Shown: piece after piece, positions 7,795-17,055 of the stretch
Layout: every line of letters begins with the position of its first letter
How positions within the stretch are numbered: position 1 is the first letter of the stretch
Assembly (NCBI GenBank): GCA_016716405.1
Contig: JADJWK010000001.1
Coordinates: forward strand, 806,001-870,000
Direction: 5' to 3'
Origin: Candidatus Melainabacteria bacterium
GTDB taxonomy: Bacteria; Cyanobacteriota; Vampirovibrionia; Obscuribacterales; Obscuribacteraceae
Length of the DNA stretch: 64,000 bases
The notes under the pieces: generated by a model
The model's database searches: none
Told to the model about the DNA's origin: nothing
The model's input: the letters and a program-made list of their open reading frames with translations, nothing else
Translations under genes and position numbers: made by a program

Positions 7795-8509
7795 GATAGA
7801 TGCTCCGGGTGGTTGTTGCTGCTGGTTTCTAGATGCTACTCTCGGCTTTTACAGGGAAACTTCAATGAATCACAGTGTTCCTAGCACTGTTGCTTGTTGT
7901 CAAACGCTTCAAAGGAAGCCTTGTTTCGCACATTTTTCCAAATTGCGGTCGCTCGGACTGGGCCAGCTGTGAAGCTCCCGGTTTACCTTGTTGCTCTTCG
8001 CTTAATCTCCCGCGTGCCACTTGACAACTGGATTTCAGGCTAGTTTAAAAAAACGGAAGCTGGCTCGGTTAGCAGCGATTCACGCAACCTCGCTAGGAAC
8101 TCCAAAATAGTCCTGACCCAGGGATTTTTGGAGTATCAGCCAAGTAACAGATACGGCCATGAATTCAAAAAGTAAGGCAAAGCTCAGGAAATCTCATGAG
8201 AAGCAGTTTTTTATTGGAGGATTCTAAATGACCGGTCAAGAGTGTTTTTCAGTTAACTTGCTTGATTAGAACGGTCTTCTCTAGCGTATAGCTATCTTCT
8301 ACTTTATCGCTCAGAGCCATCTAAGCACCCTAAAACAAGCGCCGACGTTTCCTCACATCTGATCAGCAATCCCCTCGGATTGCCGGTCTGGTGTCGCTTG
8401 TGGTGCGCTCCAGTCTGAGGCTCTGGGTACCCATCGGGATCGAGCCTGGCAGCCGCACGGCTCGCCATGCGGATCTCAGTCACACAACGAGTATCAAGGA
8501 GTTACGACC
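7795..8509. other. 715-bp intergenic region between divergent ATP-grasp and S41 genes
   Basis: No supported gene. It is more A/T-rich than the surroundings and holds the candidate promoter at 8021-8049. A TATAGC hexamer at 8287 with TTGATT upstream is a weaker second option. No structured RNA was recognised. Confidence 0.4.
8021..8049 (+). promoter_or_regulatory. Candidate sigma-70-type promoter for the S41-M16 run
   Basis: A consensus -35 TTGACA (8021-8026), a 17-base spacer and TTTAAA (8044-8049). It implies a long leader of about 450 bases before the S41 start. Confidence 0.45.
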
Positions 8510-9904
8510 ATGTACTTCCTGGCACCCCCGCACGAAAGAAAGAGGGGTTGGTTCGTTCGTTTTCTGCAGACCCTCGGTATCGGCACTGTCACTACCCTGA
8601 CATTGGTGGCCGTGACGGGTCTGTTCTTTGCGAAGCACTTTTTCTTTGCGACGCCGCCGCAGCTCTACGAGTATGCCTGGCAGACGGTTCCCGAGATGAT
8701 CTACGACCCGGCCGAGGTCAAGAACTGGGATTCCTGGCGTCACAAGTACGACGGCAAGCTCGCTACCGACGAGGATGCGATCAAGGCCGCCAACGAGATG
8801 ATCGGGAGCATCGACGACCCGTACACCCGCCTGCATTCTCCTGCCGAGGTGGCAGCCATGATGCAGGAGGCTCAGGGCGAATTCGCCGGAGTCGGCATCC
8901 GCTTCGAGATGCGCGTCGATGACCAGGGCAAGACTGTCCTGGACAGCCGCAAAGTCCCCATCGTCGCTTCCAGCGACGACGGTTACCCGCTGGTCTATGA
9001 AGCGATGCGCGGTGGACCTGCCATCAAGGGCGGGATCAAGGACGGTGACGTCCTGATCACGGTCGACACCACCGACCTCAAGGACATCGCCATCGACAAG
9101 CTGGTGGACCTGCTGAAGGGTCCGGCCGGCACCACGGTCGATGTTGTCGTCCGTCGGGACGGCGCTGAGCTCAAGATCACTCTCACGCGGGGAATCATCG
9201 AAGTCGACACGGTGACCGTGAAGCGCTATGGCGAGATCGGCTATATCGGCCTGTCCGCCTTCGAGCAAAATGACACCATGGACGAGATGAAGGCTGGCTT
9301 CGAAGAGCTCAAGGACAGCAAGGCTCTCATCCTCGACCTCCGGAACAATGGCGGCGGCCGCATCGACTTCGCTCTGCGGATCGCTGCCCTCTTCATGGAG
9401 CAGGGCGACATCGTCTCGGTCCGCAGCCGCATTCCGGCTGGCGGCTATCACACCACCACCTCGAGCGTTACCTCGACGAACTTCGTGGTCACGGAGGAAG
9501 CTGGTGGCAGGAGGTTCGTCCAGAACCTCGACCGCGACCCCAACCTCTCGGGAAGCCGCCCTCTGGTGATTCTCGTGAACGGGAACAGCGCCTCGGCTTC
9601 CGAAATTCTGGCTGGAGCGCTGAAGGACAACCACCGCGGTGTCCTTGTGGGCGGCAAGACCTACGGCAAGGGCATCGGGCAGACGGTCATCCCGTTTGTC
9701 AACGGCACCATGCTCAGGGTCACCTCCCTGCGCTATTACAACCCGAGCGGTCACTGGCCGGGCGATGCCCACAAGAACCGCATCGGTATCGAGCCGGATC
9801 ATGTCGTGCCCGAAGGACCGCGTTTCCGTCCCCTGAAGGCGAGCGACAACCAGCTCCAGTTCGCCATCGATTTGCTCGAGAAGAAGCTCAGCGGTTCCAA
9901 CTGA
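8510..9904 (+). CDS. S41-family C-terminal processing peptidase with PDZ domain
   Basis: A 464-residue membrane-anchored serine protease. A basic N-terminus is followed by one hydrophobic segment (about residues 20-40), placing the catalytic part outside the membrane. A PDZ domain (IKDGDVLITVDTTDL) occupies the middle, then LRNNGGG. The Ser/Lys dyad region reads NSASASE (about 359-365) and KTYGKG. The family cleaves non-polar C-termini of envelope proteins. GGAG precedes the ATG. It is followed after 107 bases and a hairpin by an M16 peptidase, so the two likely work on exported peptides together. Confidence 0.9.
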   Translation: MYFLAPPHERKRGWFVRFLQTLGIGTVTTLTLVAVTGLFFAKHFFFATPPQLYEYAWQTVPEMIYDPAEVKNWDSWRHKYDGKLATDEDAIKAANEMIGSIDDPYTRLHSPAEVAAMMQEAQGEFAGVGIRFEMRVDDQGKTVLDSRKVPIVASSDDGYPLVYEAMRGGPAIKGGIKDGDVLITVDTTDLKDIAIDKLVDLLKGPAGTTVDVVVRRDGAELKITLTRGIIEVDTVTVKRYGEIGYIGLSAFEQNDTMDEMKAGFEELKDSKALILDLRNNGGGRIDFALRIAALFMEQGDIVSVRSRIPAGGYHTTTSSVTSTNFVVTEEAGGRRFVQNLDRDPNLSGSRPLVILVNGNSASASEILAGALKDNHRGVLVGGKTYGKGIGQTVIPFVNGTMLRVTSLRYYNPSGHWPGDAHKNRIGIEPDHVVPEGPRFRPLKASDNQLQFAIDLLEKKLSGSN

Positions 9905-9926
9905 GCCCAGGCTTCTCTGTAACGAC

Positions 9927-9954
9927 CCGGCGGGAGGCTTCTGTCTCCCGCCGG
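9927..9954 (+). terminator. Hairpin between S41 and M16 genes
   Basis: A perfect 10-bp stem CCGGCGGGAG / CTCCCGCCGG with an 8-base loop and no T-run. It could be an attenuator, an RNA-stability element or a Rho-type end. Confidence 0.5.
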
Positions 9955-10011
9955 ACCCGTCAAGAACACTCTAGACGAGCTCTTCAAGCTCGCTGAACCA
10001 GGAGTTTTACA

Positions 10012-12639
10012 ATGAGCGATATCAAGAAATTGCTTCGCAGTCTTGGAGTTACCCGGGTCTCGGAGCTCAACGGCATCGTTGAGTACCGCCTCGACGGTAA
10101 CGGTTTGAAGGTGCTGCTGGTTGAAAACCACGCGGCGCCTGTTGTCGCCACCATGGTGGTCTACCGCGTCGGCTCCCGGAATGAAGGCGTCGGTTACACC
10201 GGCTCCACTCACTTCCTGGAGCACATGATGTTCAAGGGCACCCACGCGCACAATCCCGCCAACGGCACCGGCGTCATGGAGACGTTCGCGCCGGTGGGAG
10301 CGCTGCTCAATGCCACCACCTCCCTCGACCGCACCAATTACTTCGAGTGCGTCCCGAGCCAGTATCTCGGGCTCACCCTCCAGGTCGAAGCCGACCGTAT
10401 GCGCAACCTGGTGTTGCGCCGTGAGGACCGCGACTCCGAGATGACGGTGGTGCGCAACGAGTTCGAGCGCGGCGAGAATTCGCCCGGCAGCATCATGTAC
10501 CAGCGCCTGTTCGCCAACGCTTACCGCGAGCATCCGTATCATCACCCCACCATCGGCTGGCGCAGCGACGTCGAAGGCGTGCCCATGGCCCGCCTGAAGG
10601 CGTTCTACGACACGTATTACTGGCCGAACAACGCCACGGTCATGATCGTCGGCGACTTCGACCCTGCCGCTGCCATCACCATGGTGGTGGAGCACTTCGG
10701 CAAGATCCCGGCGTCCAAGGACCCGATCCCGGACGTCTACACCACCGAGCCTCCTCAGGAAGGCGAGGTGCGCTTCGAGATCAACCGTCCGAGCAAGCAG
10801 ACCCCTGAGGTCTGGATCGGTTTCCGCGTCCCGGAAGCCGAACACGAGGACACCTATGCTCTCGACGCTCTGGCTCAGATACTGGGCGGCTCCAAGCCCT
10901 CCACCAGGCTCTACAAGGCTCTGGTGGACACTGGCAAGGCGGTGAGCGCCTCGGCGTTCGCCCAGTCCAACCGTGATCCCTCGCTTTTCATCGTCTCGGC
11001 GACCTGCGCCCCCGGCGTGGATCCTGCGGAGGTCGAGAAGATCATCCTCGACGAGGTCGAGAAGGCCGGCAAGGCAGGCTCCGTCTCCGACAAGGAGCTG
11101 GCCATCGTCAAGTCGGCGAACCGAAAGGGCACGACCCTGCAGCGAGACGACGCCATGAAGTTCGCCAGCCTGCTCTGCCAGGGCGAGGCGGTGGCTGACT
11201 GGCGCTGGATCGCGACCTACGACGATCGCTTCGACGAGGTCACCACGTCCGCAATCGAGGCTGTCGCTGCTCGCTACATGATCCGGAAGAGCCGCACAGT
11301 CGGTCACTTTGTCCCGGAGTCGGTGGAAGAGAAGGCGGTGGCTGCTCCGGCTACCACCAGCGGGGTCGCGGAAGCGAAGACTTTCGACGCGCGAGTCCGG
11401 CGCTTCACCCTGGACAACGGCCTGACGGTTCTCGCCCTGGCCACTCCGGGGACCGGGACGGTGAGCGTCACCGGCAGCATCAACGCCGGCGAGTGCTTCC
11501 GCTCCTTCGACAAGACCCTCGTACCGGAGCTGACCGCGGTGCTCCTCACCGACGGCTCCCGTGACCTCTCCAAGCAGAGCCTGGCGGAAGCCCTGAACAC
11601 CATGGGTACTTCCCTGCACTTCAACACCGGCGACTTCTATGTCAGTTTCGGCTCGACCCTGGTCGTCCCGGACCTGCCGGCCTACCTGGAGCTGCTCGCC
11701 AGGGTGGTTACCAGCCCGCTCTACGACGCGGCTGAAGTCGATCGCACCAAGGCGCGTTTCGCGGCGTTCATCCGTCGGAACAGCTCGGACACTTCCCGGG
11801 TCGCATCTTCGACCCTGAGCCGGGCGCTCTACGGGACCGACGCGGTGTTTCACAACAAGCCTTTCGACGAGCTCGGCGCCGAGCTGGCCAACATCGGCCG
11901 TGATGACCTGGTCGGCTTCCACAAGGCGCAGTACAGCCCGGCCAACACGATGATCACCATCGTCGGTGACATCGATGCCGACAACGTCCTGGATCTCCTG
12001 CCCGAAGGGTTGAAGTCCTGGACCGGTCCGGAAGCCACGTCCATCATCAAGCCGGCTTTCGTCATGCCCACCGCGGCCAGCCGGCACAATGTCTCGATTC
12101 CGGGCAAGGCCAATGTGGACATCGCCGTCGGCTTGCCGGCGCCGGTGGACCGCAGGTCCCCCGACTTCTACGCGTACAAGCTCGCCAACGCGGCGCTGGG
12201 CCATGACACCATCGGCTCTCGCCTCGGCAAGGTGGTCCGCGTCCGAGAGGGCCTCACCTATGGCATCTACTCGAGCCTGGGTGATGTCACTGTTCCCGGA
12301 GCGCCGTGGAAGATCACGGTATCGACGAACCCCGCCAATATCGAGCGCGTTCTGGCGCTTGTCGGCGAGGTGGTGGAGAAGTACCGCAGCGAGGGCATCT
12401 CGGATCGTGAGCTGGACGACGAGTCGAGTCGTGTCTACGGCGAGTTCGTCGTCGGCATGCGCAACTCCCTGGGTCTGGCTCGCGCCATTCACCAGTACCA
12501 GCTTGTCGGCGTCGGCATCGGCGTCATGGATACCCTGGCGTCCGCGTACAAGGCGGTCACCAAGGACCAGGTGAACGAGGCCATCCGCAAGTACCTCCGG
12601 CTGGATACCGCCGTCACGGTGGTGGCCGGCAGCATCTGA
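10012..12639 (+). CDS. M16-family zinc metallopeptidase (two fused M16 units)
   Basis: An 875-residue protein containing an active N-terminal M16 unit and an inactive C-terminal unit. The inverted zinc motif is HFLEH (His67, Glu70, His71), with the distal Glu in the VRNEFERGEN region near 148. The second half, starting around residue 465 with FTLDNGLTVLAL, lacks HxxEH and has the R/Y-type substrate-grip segment (VREGLTYGIYSS). Family members degrade or process peptides inside a closed chamber. No signal peptide is visible, so it may be cytosolic. GGAG precedes ATG 10012. It lies between an S41 peptidase and an M24 aminopeptidase on the same strand. Confidence 0.9.
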   Translation: MSDIKKLLRSLGVTRVSELNGIVEYRLDGNGLKVLLVENHAAPVVATMVVYRVGSRNEGVGYTGSTHFLEHMMFKGTHAHNPANGTGVMETFAPVGALLNATTSLDRTNYFECVPSQYLGLTLQVEADRMRNLVLRREDRDSEMTVVRNEFERGENSPGSIMYQRLFANAYREHPYHHPTIGWRSDVEGVPMARLKAFYDTYYWPNNATVMIVGDFDPAAAITMVVEHFGKIPASKDPIPDVYTTEPPQEGEVRFEINRPSKQTPEVWIGFRVPEAEHEDTYALDALAQILGGSKPSTRLYKALVDTGKAVSASAFAQSNRDPSLFIVSATCAPGVDPAEVEKIILDEVEKAGKAGSVSDKELAIVKSANRKGTTLQRDDAMKFASLLCQGEAVADWRWIATYDDRFDEVTTSAIEAVAARYMIRKSRTVGHFVPESVEEKAVAAPATTSGVAEAKTFDARVRRFTLDNGLTVLALATPGTGTVSVTGSINAGECFRSFDKTLVPELTAVLLTDGSRDLSKQSLAEALNTMGTSLHFNTGDFYVSFGSTLVVPDLPAYLELLARVVTSPLYDAAEVDRTKARFAAFIRRNSSDTSRVASSTLSRALYGTDAVFHNKPFDELGAELANIGRDDLVGFHKAQYSPANTMITIVGDIDADNVLDLLPEGLKSWTGPEATSIIKPAFVMPTAASRHNVSIPGKANVDIAVGLPAPVDRRSPDFYAYKLANAALGHDTIGSRLGKVVRVREGLTYGIYSSLGDVTVPGAPWKITVSTNPANIERVLALVGEVVEKYRSEGISDRELDDESSRVYGEFVVGMRNSLGLARAIHQYQLVGVGIGVMDTLASAYKAVTKDQVNEAIRKYLRLDTAVTVVAGSI

Positions 12640-12659
12640 GCGGCGCCAGAAGAGCGACT

Positions 12660-12702
12660 GGCCGGGTCGGCGGTGCGGTATGCACCTGCCGGCCTGGTCG
12701 GT
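12660..12702 (+). terminator. Hairpin after the M16 gene
   Basis: GGTGC/GCACC core inside a longer imperfect GC-rich stem (GCCGGGTCGGC...GCCGGCCTGGT). No T-run follows. Confidence 0.4.
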
Positions 12703-12795
12703 CGACCTCGCCCGCCCGGCTCCGATGATATTCCTGCAAACTCTCTTTCAGACCCGATTACGGGTTAAACCAGGCCGTAGAGCCAGGAGGTAATA

Positions 12796-14181
12796 ATGTC
12801 GACCAAACTTTTTACGGGACAGGTCGGACCGAAGCTCGGCTCCGACTTCTTCGCGTCCCGTCGGCGTAAGTTTTTCCGCCGTCTGAAGAAGAACAGTGTC
12901 GCTGTGATCGTCTCCAATCCGGAGCTGACTCGCAGCAACGACACCGAGTTTCCTTTCCGGCAGTCTTCCGATGTGCTGTACCTGACGGGATATCCCGAGC
13001 ACGGCAGCGCTGTGGTTCTGTCCAATATCGGGGGCGTCGAGAAGTTCAGCCTCTTCGTCCTGCCGAAGAATCCGGCCATGGAAACCTGGACCGGCATTCG
13101 TTTCGGCGAGAAGGGCGCCATGAAGGAATTCGGCGCCGACCAGGCTTACCCGGATGGCGAGTTCGCGCAGGTCCTCGCCGAGCTCGTCGGGCAAGCCGAC
13201 AACGTCTACTACACGTTCGGCGTCAACACGCATTACGACGAGAAGTTCCGCAAGCTCTGGCTCGAGTCGGGTCAGGCGGCGCTCCTCAATCCGGGAGACA
13301 TCCTCGAGCGTCTGCGCCACTTCAAGTCGAGAGACGAAGTGGCGATCATCCGCTATGGCTGCCAGGTCTCGGCCGCGGCGCACGTGGAGGCCATGAGCCT
13401 CTGCCGCCCTGGAATGTTCGAGTACCAGCTGCAGGCTGTGGTCGAGTCGGTGTTCGGATTCAACGGAGCCCGGGCGGTCGCCTACAACAGTATCGTAGCC
13501 GGTGGCAACAACGCCACGGTTCTGCACTATAACAGCAACGCCGATCGGCTGCGCGGCGGGGACCTGGTCCTCATCGATGCCGGCGGCGAGTATCACGGCT
13601 ACGCTTCCGATATCACCCGGACATTCCCGGTCAACGGGCGGTTCTCCGAGGCTCAGAAAGAGATCTACGAGCTGGTCCTGGCGGCTCAACTGGCTGCCAT
13701 CAAGGCTGTGAAGCCAGGCAAGACGCTGAACGAGATTCACGCCATTGCGACTGACAGGCTGCGGCGCGGGCTCGTCGAGCTCGGTGTCCTTTCTGCCGAG
13801 ATGCGCACCCGCTCCGGCGCCCGCAAGGCGATCAAGAAGGCGGAGGCTGCCGGAACGGCTGCCGATCTGCCCAAGCTGCGGGATTTCTTCATGCACGGCA
13901 CCAGCCACTGGATGGGCCTCGATGTGCATGACGTTCCGCTGGATCGCTCGACCCGCGATGACGCCCTCAAGCCGGGCAACATCTTCACTGTCGAGCCCGG
14001 TCTCTACTTCCGTGCCGATGACCGGCGCATCCCGAAGAAATACCGGGGTATCGGTATCCGCATCGAAGACGACATCCTGGTTACCCGGGATGGCTGCGAG
14101 GTGTTGACTGCTTCCGTGCCCAAGTCGGTCGAGGAGATCGAGAGCATCATGGCTCAGGGCAAGGCGAGGTGGTCTGCCTGA
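12796..14181 (+). CDS. pepP: Xaa-Pro aminopeptidase (M24B)
   Basis: A 461-residue metallo-aminopeptidase that removes an N-terminal residue preceding proline. Residues 1-~150 form the aminopeptidase-P N-terminal domain (FRQSSDVLYLTGYPEHG), and the rest is the pita-bread domain. Metal ligands are visible: Asp in LIDAGGE and SDITRTFPV, His in HGTSHWMG, Glu in TVEPGLYF and IRIEDD. The SD AGGAGG lies 5 bases before the ATG. It follows the M16 gene by 156 bases, giving a plausible peptide-catabolism unit with the two upstream peptidases. Confidence 0.92.
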   Translation: MSTKLFTGQVGPKLGSDFFASRRRKFFRRLKKNSVAVIVSNPELTRSNDTEFPFRQSSDVLYLTGYPEHGSAVVLSNIGGVEKFSLFVLPKNPAMETWTGIRFGEKGAMKEFGADQAYPDGEFAQVLAELVGQADNVYYTFGVNTHYDEKFRKLWLESGQAALLNPGDILERLRHFKSRDEVAIIRYGCQVSAAAHVEAMSLCRPGMFEYQLQAVVESVFGFNGARAVAYNSIVAGGNNATVLHYNSNADRLRGGDLVLIDAGGEYHGYASDITRTFPVNGRFSEAQKEIYELVLAAQLAAIKAVKPGKTLNEIHAIATDRLRRGLVELGVLSAEMRTRSGARKAIKKAEAAGTAADLPKLRDFFMHGTSHWMGLDVHDVPLDRSTRDDALKPGNIFTVEPGLYFRADDRRIPKKYRGIGIRIEDDILVTRDGCEVLTASVPKSVEEIESIMAQGKARWSA

Positions 14182-14187
14182 AGTCTC

Positions 14188-14252
14188 GGGACCGTGCCTG
14201 GTGGTGGGAGCTCTTTCGGAGAGTTGCCCTCGATCAGGCCGGTCCCTTTTTT
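14188..14252 (+). terminator. Terminator after the aminopeptidase gene
   Basis: A GGGACCGTGCCTG...CAGGCCGGTCCC stem with an inner GAGCTC/GAGAGTT-type arm, followed immediately by TTTTTT (14247-14252). Confidence 0.75.
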
Positions 14253-14270
14253 GTGCTGCCGTTTCCAAGC

Positions 14271-14290
14271 GCGCACCGTTTGCGGTGCGC
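14271..14290 (+). promoter_or_regulatory. Hairpin in the leader of the nucleoside transporter gene
   Basis: A perfect 8-bp stem GCGCACCG-TTTG-CGGTGCGC about 50 bases before the transporter start; possible leader control element. Confidence 0.4.
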
Positions 14291-14340
14291 GGGCGGCATG
14301 TTGTCGAAACAACTTTTCAACCAACAAATAGAGGCGACAC

Positions 14341-15552
14341 ATGGAAAAACTCATTGGCTTGCTGGGCATCGTCACGATTCTTCTTGTGGCGTTCGCAGCA
14401 TCGAACAACCGCAGGGCGATTAGCTGGCGACTCGTCGGCGTCGGCCTCGGCGGTCAGCTTCTTCTGGCTCTCCTGATTCTCAAGGTGCCAGGCTTCACCG
14501 ACGTCTTCGCTCTCATGGGCGACGGCATTCGCAAGTTGCTGGATTACTCTTCGCAAGGCGCCGCCTTCGTTTTCGGCGAGGACATGGTGAAAGGGAAGTT
14601 CGTTTTCCTGATCCAGGTCGGCTCGTCGATCATCTTCATGAGCGCTCTCAGCGCCGTCGCTTACTACCTTGGCATCATGCAAAAGGTGGTGGCGGGTCTG
14701 GCCTGGGTGATGCGCAAGACCATGGGAGTGAGCGGCGCCGAGGCACTGTCTTCGGCATCCTCGATCTTCGTCGGTCAGGTCGAGAGTCAATTTCTCATCA
14801 GGCCGTATATGAAAACGCTCACCAATTCGGAGCTGTTTACGGCTATGACCGTCAACATGGCTACCATTGCCGGTACCGTTCTCGTGGCTTATACCGCCAT
14901 GGGCATGAATGCCATGTACCTGATCGCTGCCAGCGTCATGTCGGCTCCGGCGGGCATCGTCATCGCCAAGATGATGTGGCCGGAGACCGACAGAGAAGCG
15001 GTGGCCCGTCAGGTGAACATGAACCTGGAGAAGCAGGGTGAGAACATCTTCGATGCTTTCTCCCACGGCGTCCTGGACGGGTGGAAAGTGGCCCGGAACG
15101 TGATGATCATGGTCCTCGCCGCCGTCGCTTTTATCGCCATGGCAAACGGCATCCTCGGAGCCGGGCTCTCGTTTTTCGGCTGGAGCTTCCAGATCCAGGA
15201 TATCTTCGGGGTCTTCCTGACTCCGGTGGCGCTTCTCATGGGAGCGCCCTGGAACGAAGCCTTCATGGTCGGCAAGATGATGGCTACCGAAATCATCGTC
15301 AACGAGTTCGTCTCGTATGGCGAGCTCGCCGCCCACATCAGAAACGGCACCATCTCAGCCAAGGGTCAGGTGATCGCCACCATCGCCCTGTGCGGCTTCG
15401 CGAACCTGAGCAGCATCGCCATCAACATCGGCGGTCTCTCGGCAATGGCTCCGGAGCGGCGCGGCGACATCGCCCGTATGGGCTTCAAAGCCCTGGTAGC
15501 TGCCAACATGGCGACCTGGCTGACGGCTGCCGTGGCAGGCATCCTCTTCTGA
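14341..15552 (+). CDS. nupC: Concentrative nucleoside transporter (NupC/CNT family)
   Basis: A 403-residue inner-membrane protein with many hydrophobic helices. CNT landmarks are visible: a gate region, the SGAEALSSASSIFVGQVES segment (nucleoside-binding QxEA-like region), IKPY-equivalent LIRPYMK, and the C-terminal NEFVSY and GFANLSSIAI motifs, close to those of family members. It couples nucleoside uptake to a sodium or proton gradient. The SD is GAGGCG. It follows the peptidase run but has its own leader after a terminator, so it is probably a separate unit with a nutrient-scavenging theme. Confidence 0.9.
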   Translation: MEKLIGLLGIVTILLVAFAASNNRRAISWRLVGVGLGGQLLLALLILKVPGFTDVFALMGDGIRKLLDYSSQGAAFVFGEDMVKGKFVFLIQVGSSIIFMSALSAVAYYLGIMQKVVAGLAWVMRKTMGVSGAEALSSASSIFVGQVESQFLIRPYMKTLTNSELFTAMTVNMATIAGTVLVAYTAMGMNAMYLIAASVMSAPAGIVIAKMMWPETDREAVARQVNMNLEKQGENIFDAFSHGVLDGWKVARNVMIMVLAAVAFIAMANGILGAGLSFFGWSFQIQDIFGVFLTPVALLMGAPWNEAFMVGKMMATEIIVNEFVSYGELAAHIRNGTISAKGQVIATIALCGFANLSSIAINIGGLSAMAPERRGDIARMGFKALVAANMATWLTAAVAGILF

Positions 15553-15590
15553 GGTCCTCTGCTTAGGTCCTCTGCTTAGGTCCTCTGCTT
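15552..15590. repeat. 13-bp tandem repeat, 3 copies
   Basis: AGGTCCTCTGCTT is repeated exactly three times directly after the transporter stop codon. Confidence 0.85.
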
Positions 15591-15600
15591 AGACCCGGGG

Positions 15601-15634
15601 GAGGCGAGCACTTCGTTTCGGCGATGCTCGCCTC
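15601..15634 (+). terminator. Hairpin after the nucleoside transporter
   Basis: A perfect 10-bp stem GAGGCGAGCA / TGCTCGCCTC with a 14-base loop, followed by CCTGTCTCG rather than a T-run. Confidence 0.5.
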
Positions 15635-15674
15635 CCTGTCTCGAGCCAAACTTCGTGCAACCTGGAGGAATTCA

Positions 15675-16085
15675 ATGTCCGTCGCGACCAGCAAACTCAA
15701 GACGCTCACCGTGTTCACCCTGGCGGCCAAGACTGCCGTGGACGCTCTGCACGACCAGTATCTGACGCGGAGCTATCCGATCGACTCCGACGAATTCATG
15801 ACCATGGTTCGTCGCGATCTCGAGAAGTCAATGCGCCCCAGGCTTTCCGGCGAACCCACCGAGTTCAAGAAGGGCATGAGGACCCTGATTGAGCGGCTCC
15901 TTGCGCACATCTATGTCTCCCACCAGATGCTTCATCTGGCTTACACCGGTCTCTGCGGCACCTACGCTCACAGCGATCTGGTCAGGGAGGCTCGTGAGCG
16001 CATCGACGCCTGCCTCGACAGGATCCTGGATCAGGCGATAAGCGCCTGCCAGCCCGGTTTTCACTCGAACAGCCTGCGTCCCTGA
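15675..16085 (+). CDS. Hypothetical helical protein upstream of a receiver protein
   Basis: A 136-residue protein with no recognised domain, predicted mostly helical and soluble (no membrane segment or signal peptide). The start at 15675 is chosen because GGAGG lies 5 bases upstream; an in-frame ATG further up overlaps the hairpin. It ends 18 bases before the receiver gene at 16104, so the two are very likely co-transcribed and it may be the receiver's partner. Function is unknown. Confidence 0.7.
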   Translation: MSVATSKLKTLTVFTLAAKTAVDALHDQYLTRSYPIDSDEFMTMVRRDLEKSMRPRLSGEPTEFKKGMRTLIERLLAHIYVSHQMLHLAYTGLCGTYAHSDLVREARERIDACLDRILDQAISACQPGFHSNSLRP

Positions 16086-16103
16086 GAGGCGTCCGGAGGT
16101 GAT

Positions 16104-16517
16104 ATGCCCTGTCAGAAAATCTTGCTCATCGAAGACGACCTTACTCTGGGCGAGCTTCTGGTGAGCATTCTCAGTGAGACCGGTCATGGTGTCACCTGGT
16201 TCGTCCGGGCTCGCTTCTCCGGCGAGCCGGATAATGGCTTGATCCTGATGGATGCTGATGGAGCGGAGAGCCGGCTGGATTGCTCCAGATTCGAGCTCGC
16301 CCTCATCGACTGGCGTCTGAAGGGAAGTCCCATCAACGGACCCGAGGTGATTCCCGCCGTGATCAGAAGCGGTCTTCCGGTGGTCGGTATCAGCGGTCTC
16401 TCCTGGCTCAACGAGGAGCTGACTGCTGCCGGCGCCCGCACCGCCCTGGTCAAGGACGAGCTGATGTCGAAAGTGCTCTCGGGCAAGCTCGTCATCGAGA
16501 AAGACTTCGGTCTCTGA
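16104..16517 (+). CDS. Stand-alone response-regulator receiver protein (variant)
   Basis: A 137-residue single receiver domain with no output domain. It has the acidic pocket (IEDD), a phospho-acceptor Asp in LALIDWRL, the Ser/Thr position (GISG) and the conserved Lys (LVKDE). About 20 extra residues (the DADGAESRLDCSRF region) lie before the acceptor strand compared with CheY. GGAGGTG precedes the ATG. It shares this insertion with the receiver at 21748, so the two form a paralogous subfamily. The kinase partner is not in the window. Confidence 0.75.
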   Translation: MPCQKILLIEDDLTLGELLVSILSETGHGVTWFVRARFSGEPDNGLILMDADGAESRLDCSRFELALIDWRLKGSPINGPEVIPAVIRSGLPVVGISGLSWLNEELTAAGARTALVKDELMSKVLSGKLVIEKDFGL

Positions 16518-16533
16518 TTCGTCTGATTTCTGC

Positions 16534-16577
16534 CAGAGGGCACGCGCTCAGGCGTCGTCACCCTCTGGTTTTGGTTC
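16534..16577 (+). terminator. Terminator after the first receiver gene
   Basis: CCAGAGGG (16534-16541) pairs with CCCTCTGG (16562-16569), followed by TTTTGGTT. Confidence 0.75.
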
Positions 16578-16583
16578 CTGGCA

Positions 16584-16603
16584 TACTAAAACAAATAGTA
16601 AAA
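16584..16603 (+). repeat. 20-bp polar intergenic element, copy 4 (consensus)
   Basis: TACTAAAA-CAAA-TAGTAAAA, an exact match to the consensus in both halves, between convergent terminators. Confidence 0.6.
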
Positions 16604-16619
16604 AATTCGGAATGAGAAA

Positions 16620-16660
16620 ACGTTCCAGGGTTGTCAGGGAAGCCCGCCCGGGCTTCCCTG
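16620..16660 (-). terminator. Terminator of the 101-residue hypothetical gene
   Basis: CAGGGAAGCCCG / CGGGCTTCCCTG stem (16635-16660). Minus-strand readout continues ACAACCCTGGAACGTTTTC. Confidence 0.6.
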
Positions 16661-16687
16661 CATGCTCGCGTATGGGGATGGTGTCCT

Positions 16688-16993
16688 TCAGGTCCTGGCG
16701 ATTACTTCCAGGGCGCTGTAGGCGACGAAGGAGGTTCTCCCGCCGTCAGTGAGGTAGATGCCATGGCGGCCGTTCCGCTGGCCGGATGCGGCGGCGGTCC
16801 GGAGCTTCGAGAGGAAGTCGGGGGCCAGTTTGCGGATACCGATGGTGCCCTGATAGCGGCCGCCGGCAACCAGGTCGATGCAGTCGTTCCTGGCCATGAG
16901 GGGCTCGATCTGATCTCGAGAAACTGGCAGGACCTTCATGAGGCTGGCCAGCTGAGTCGCCTCGAGGTTGACGACGGTCGATTGGTCGGTCAT
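16688..16993 (-). CDS. Hypothetical protein, 101 residues
   Basis: A soluble 101-residue protein with no recognised family and no signal peptide or membrane segment. It has a mixed alpha/beta appearance, with YLTDGGRTSFVAYSALEVI near the C-terminus. The codon use is like the neighbours and a terminator follows the stop, supporting a real gene. It lies about 100 bases downstream of another hypothetical gene on the same strand. Function is unknown. Confidence 0.6.
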   Translation of the reverse strand: MTDQSTVVNLEATQLASLMKVLPVSRDQIEPLMARNDCIDLVAGGRYQGTIGIRKLAPDFLSKLRTAAASGQRNGRHGIYLTDGGRTSFVAYSALEVIART

Positions 16994-17055
16994 GTCGAAA
17001 TTCCCATTGCTGAGGGTTTCTGTTTCAGTCGGGCGCCGGTTGGGTCAAGCGGCGA

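Noticed and set aside
9799..12492. 897-codon open frame on the minus strand opposite the M16 gene
   Set aside because: It mirrors a highly expressed G/C-rich + strand gene with intact M16 motifs; it has no SD or recognisable domain and runs past the ends of that gene by chance.
16534..16660. Integron-like attC site from adjacent hairpins
   Set aside because: The hairpins are ordinary convergent terminators with T-runs; no integrase core sites flank them.
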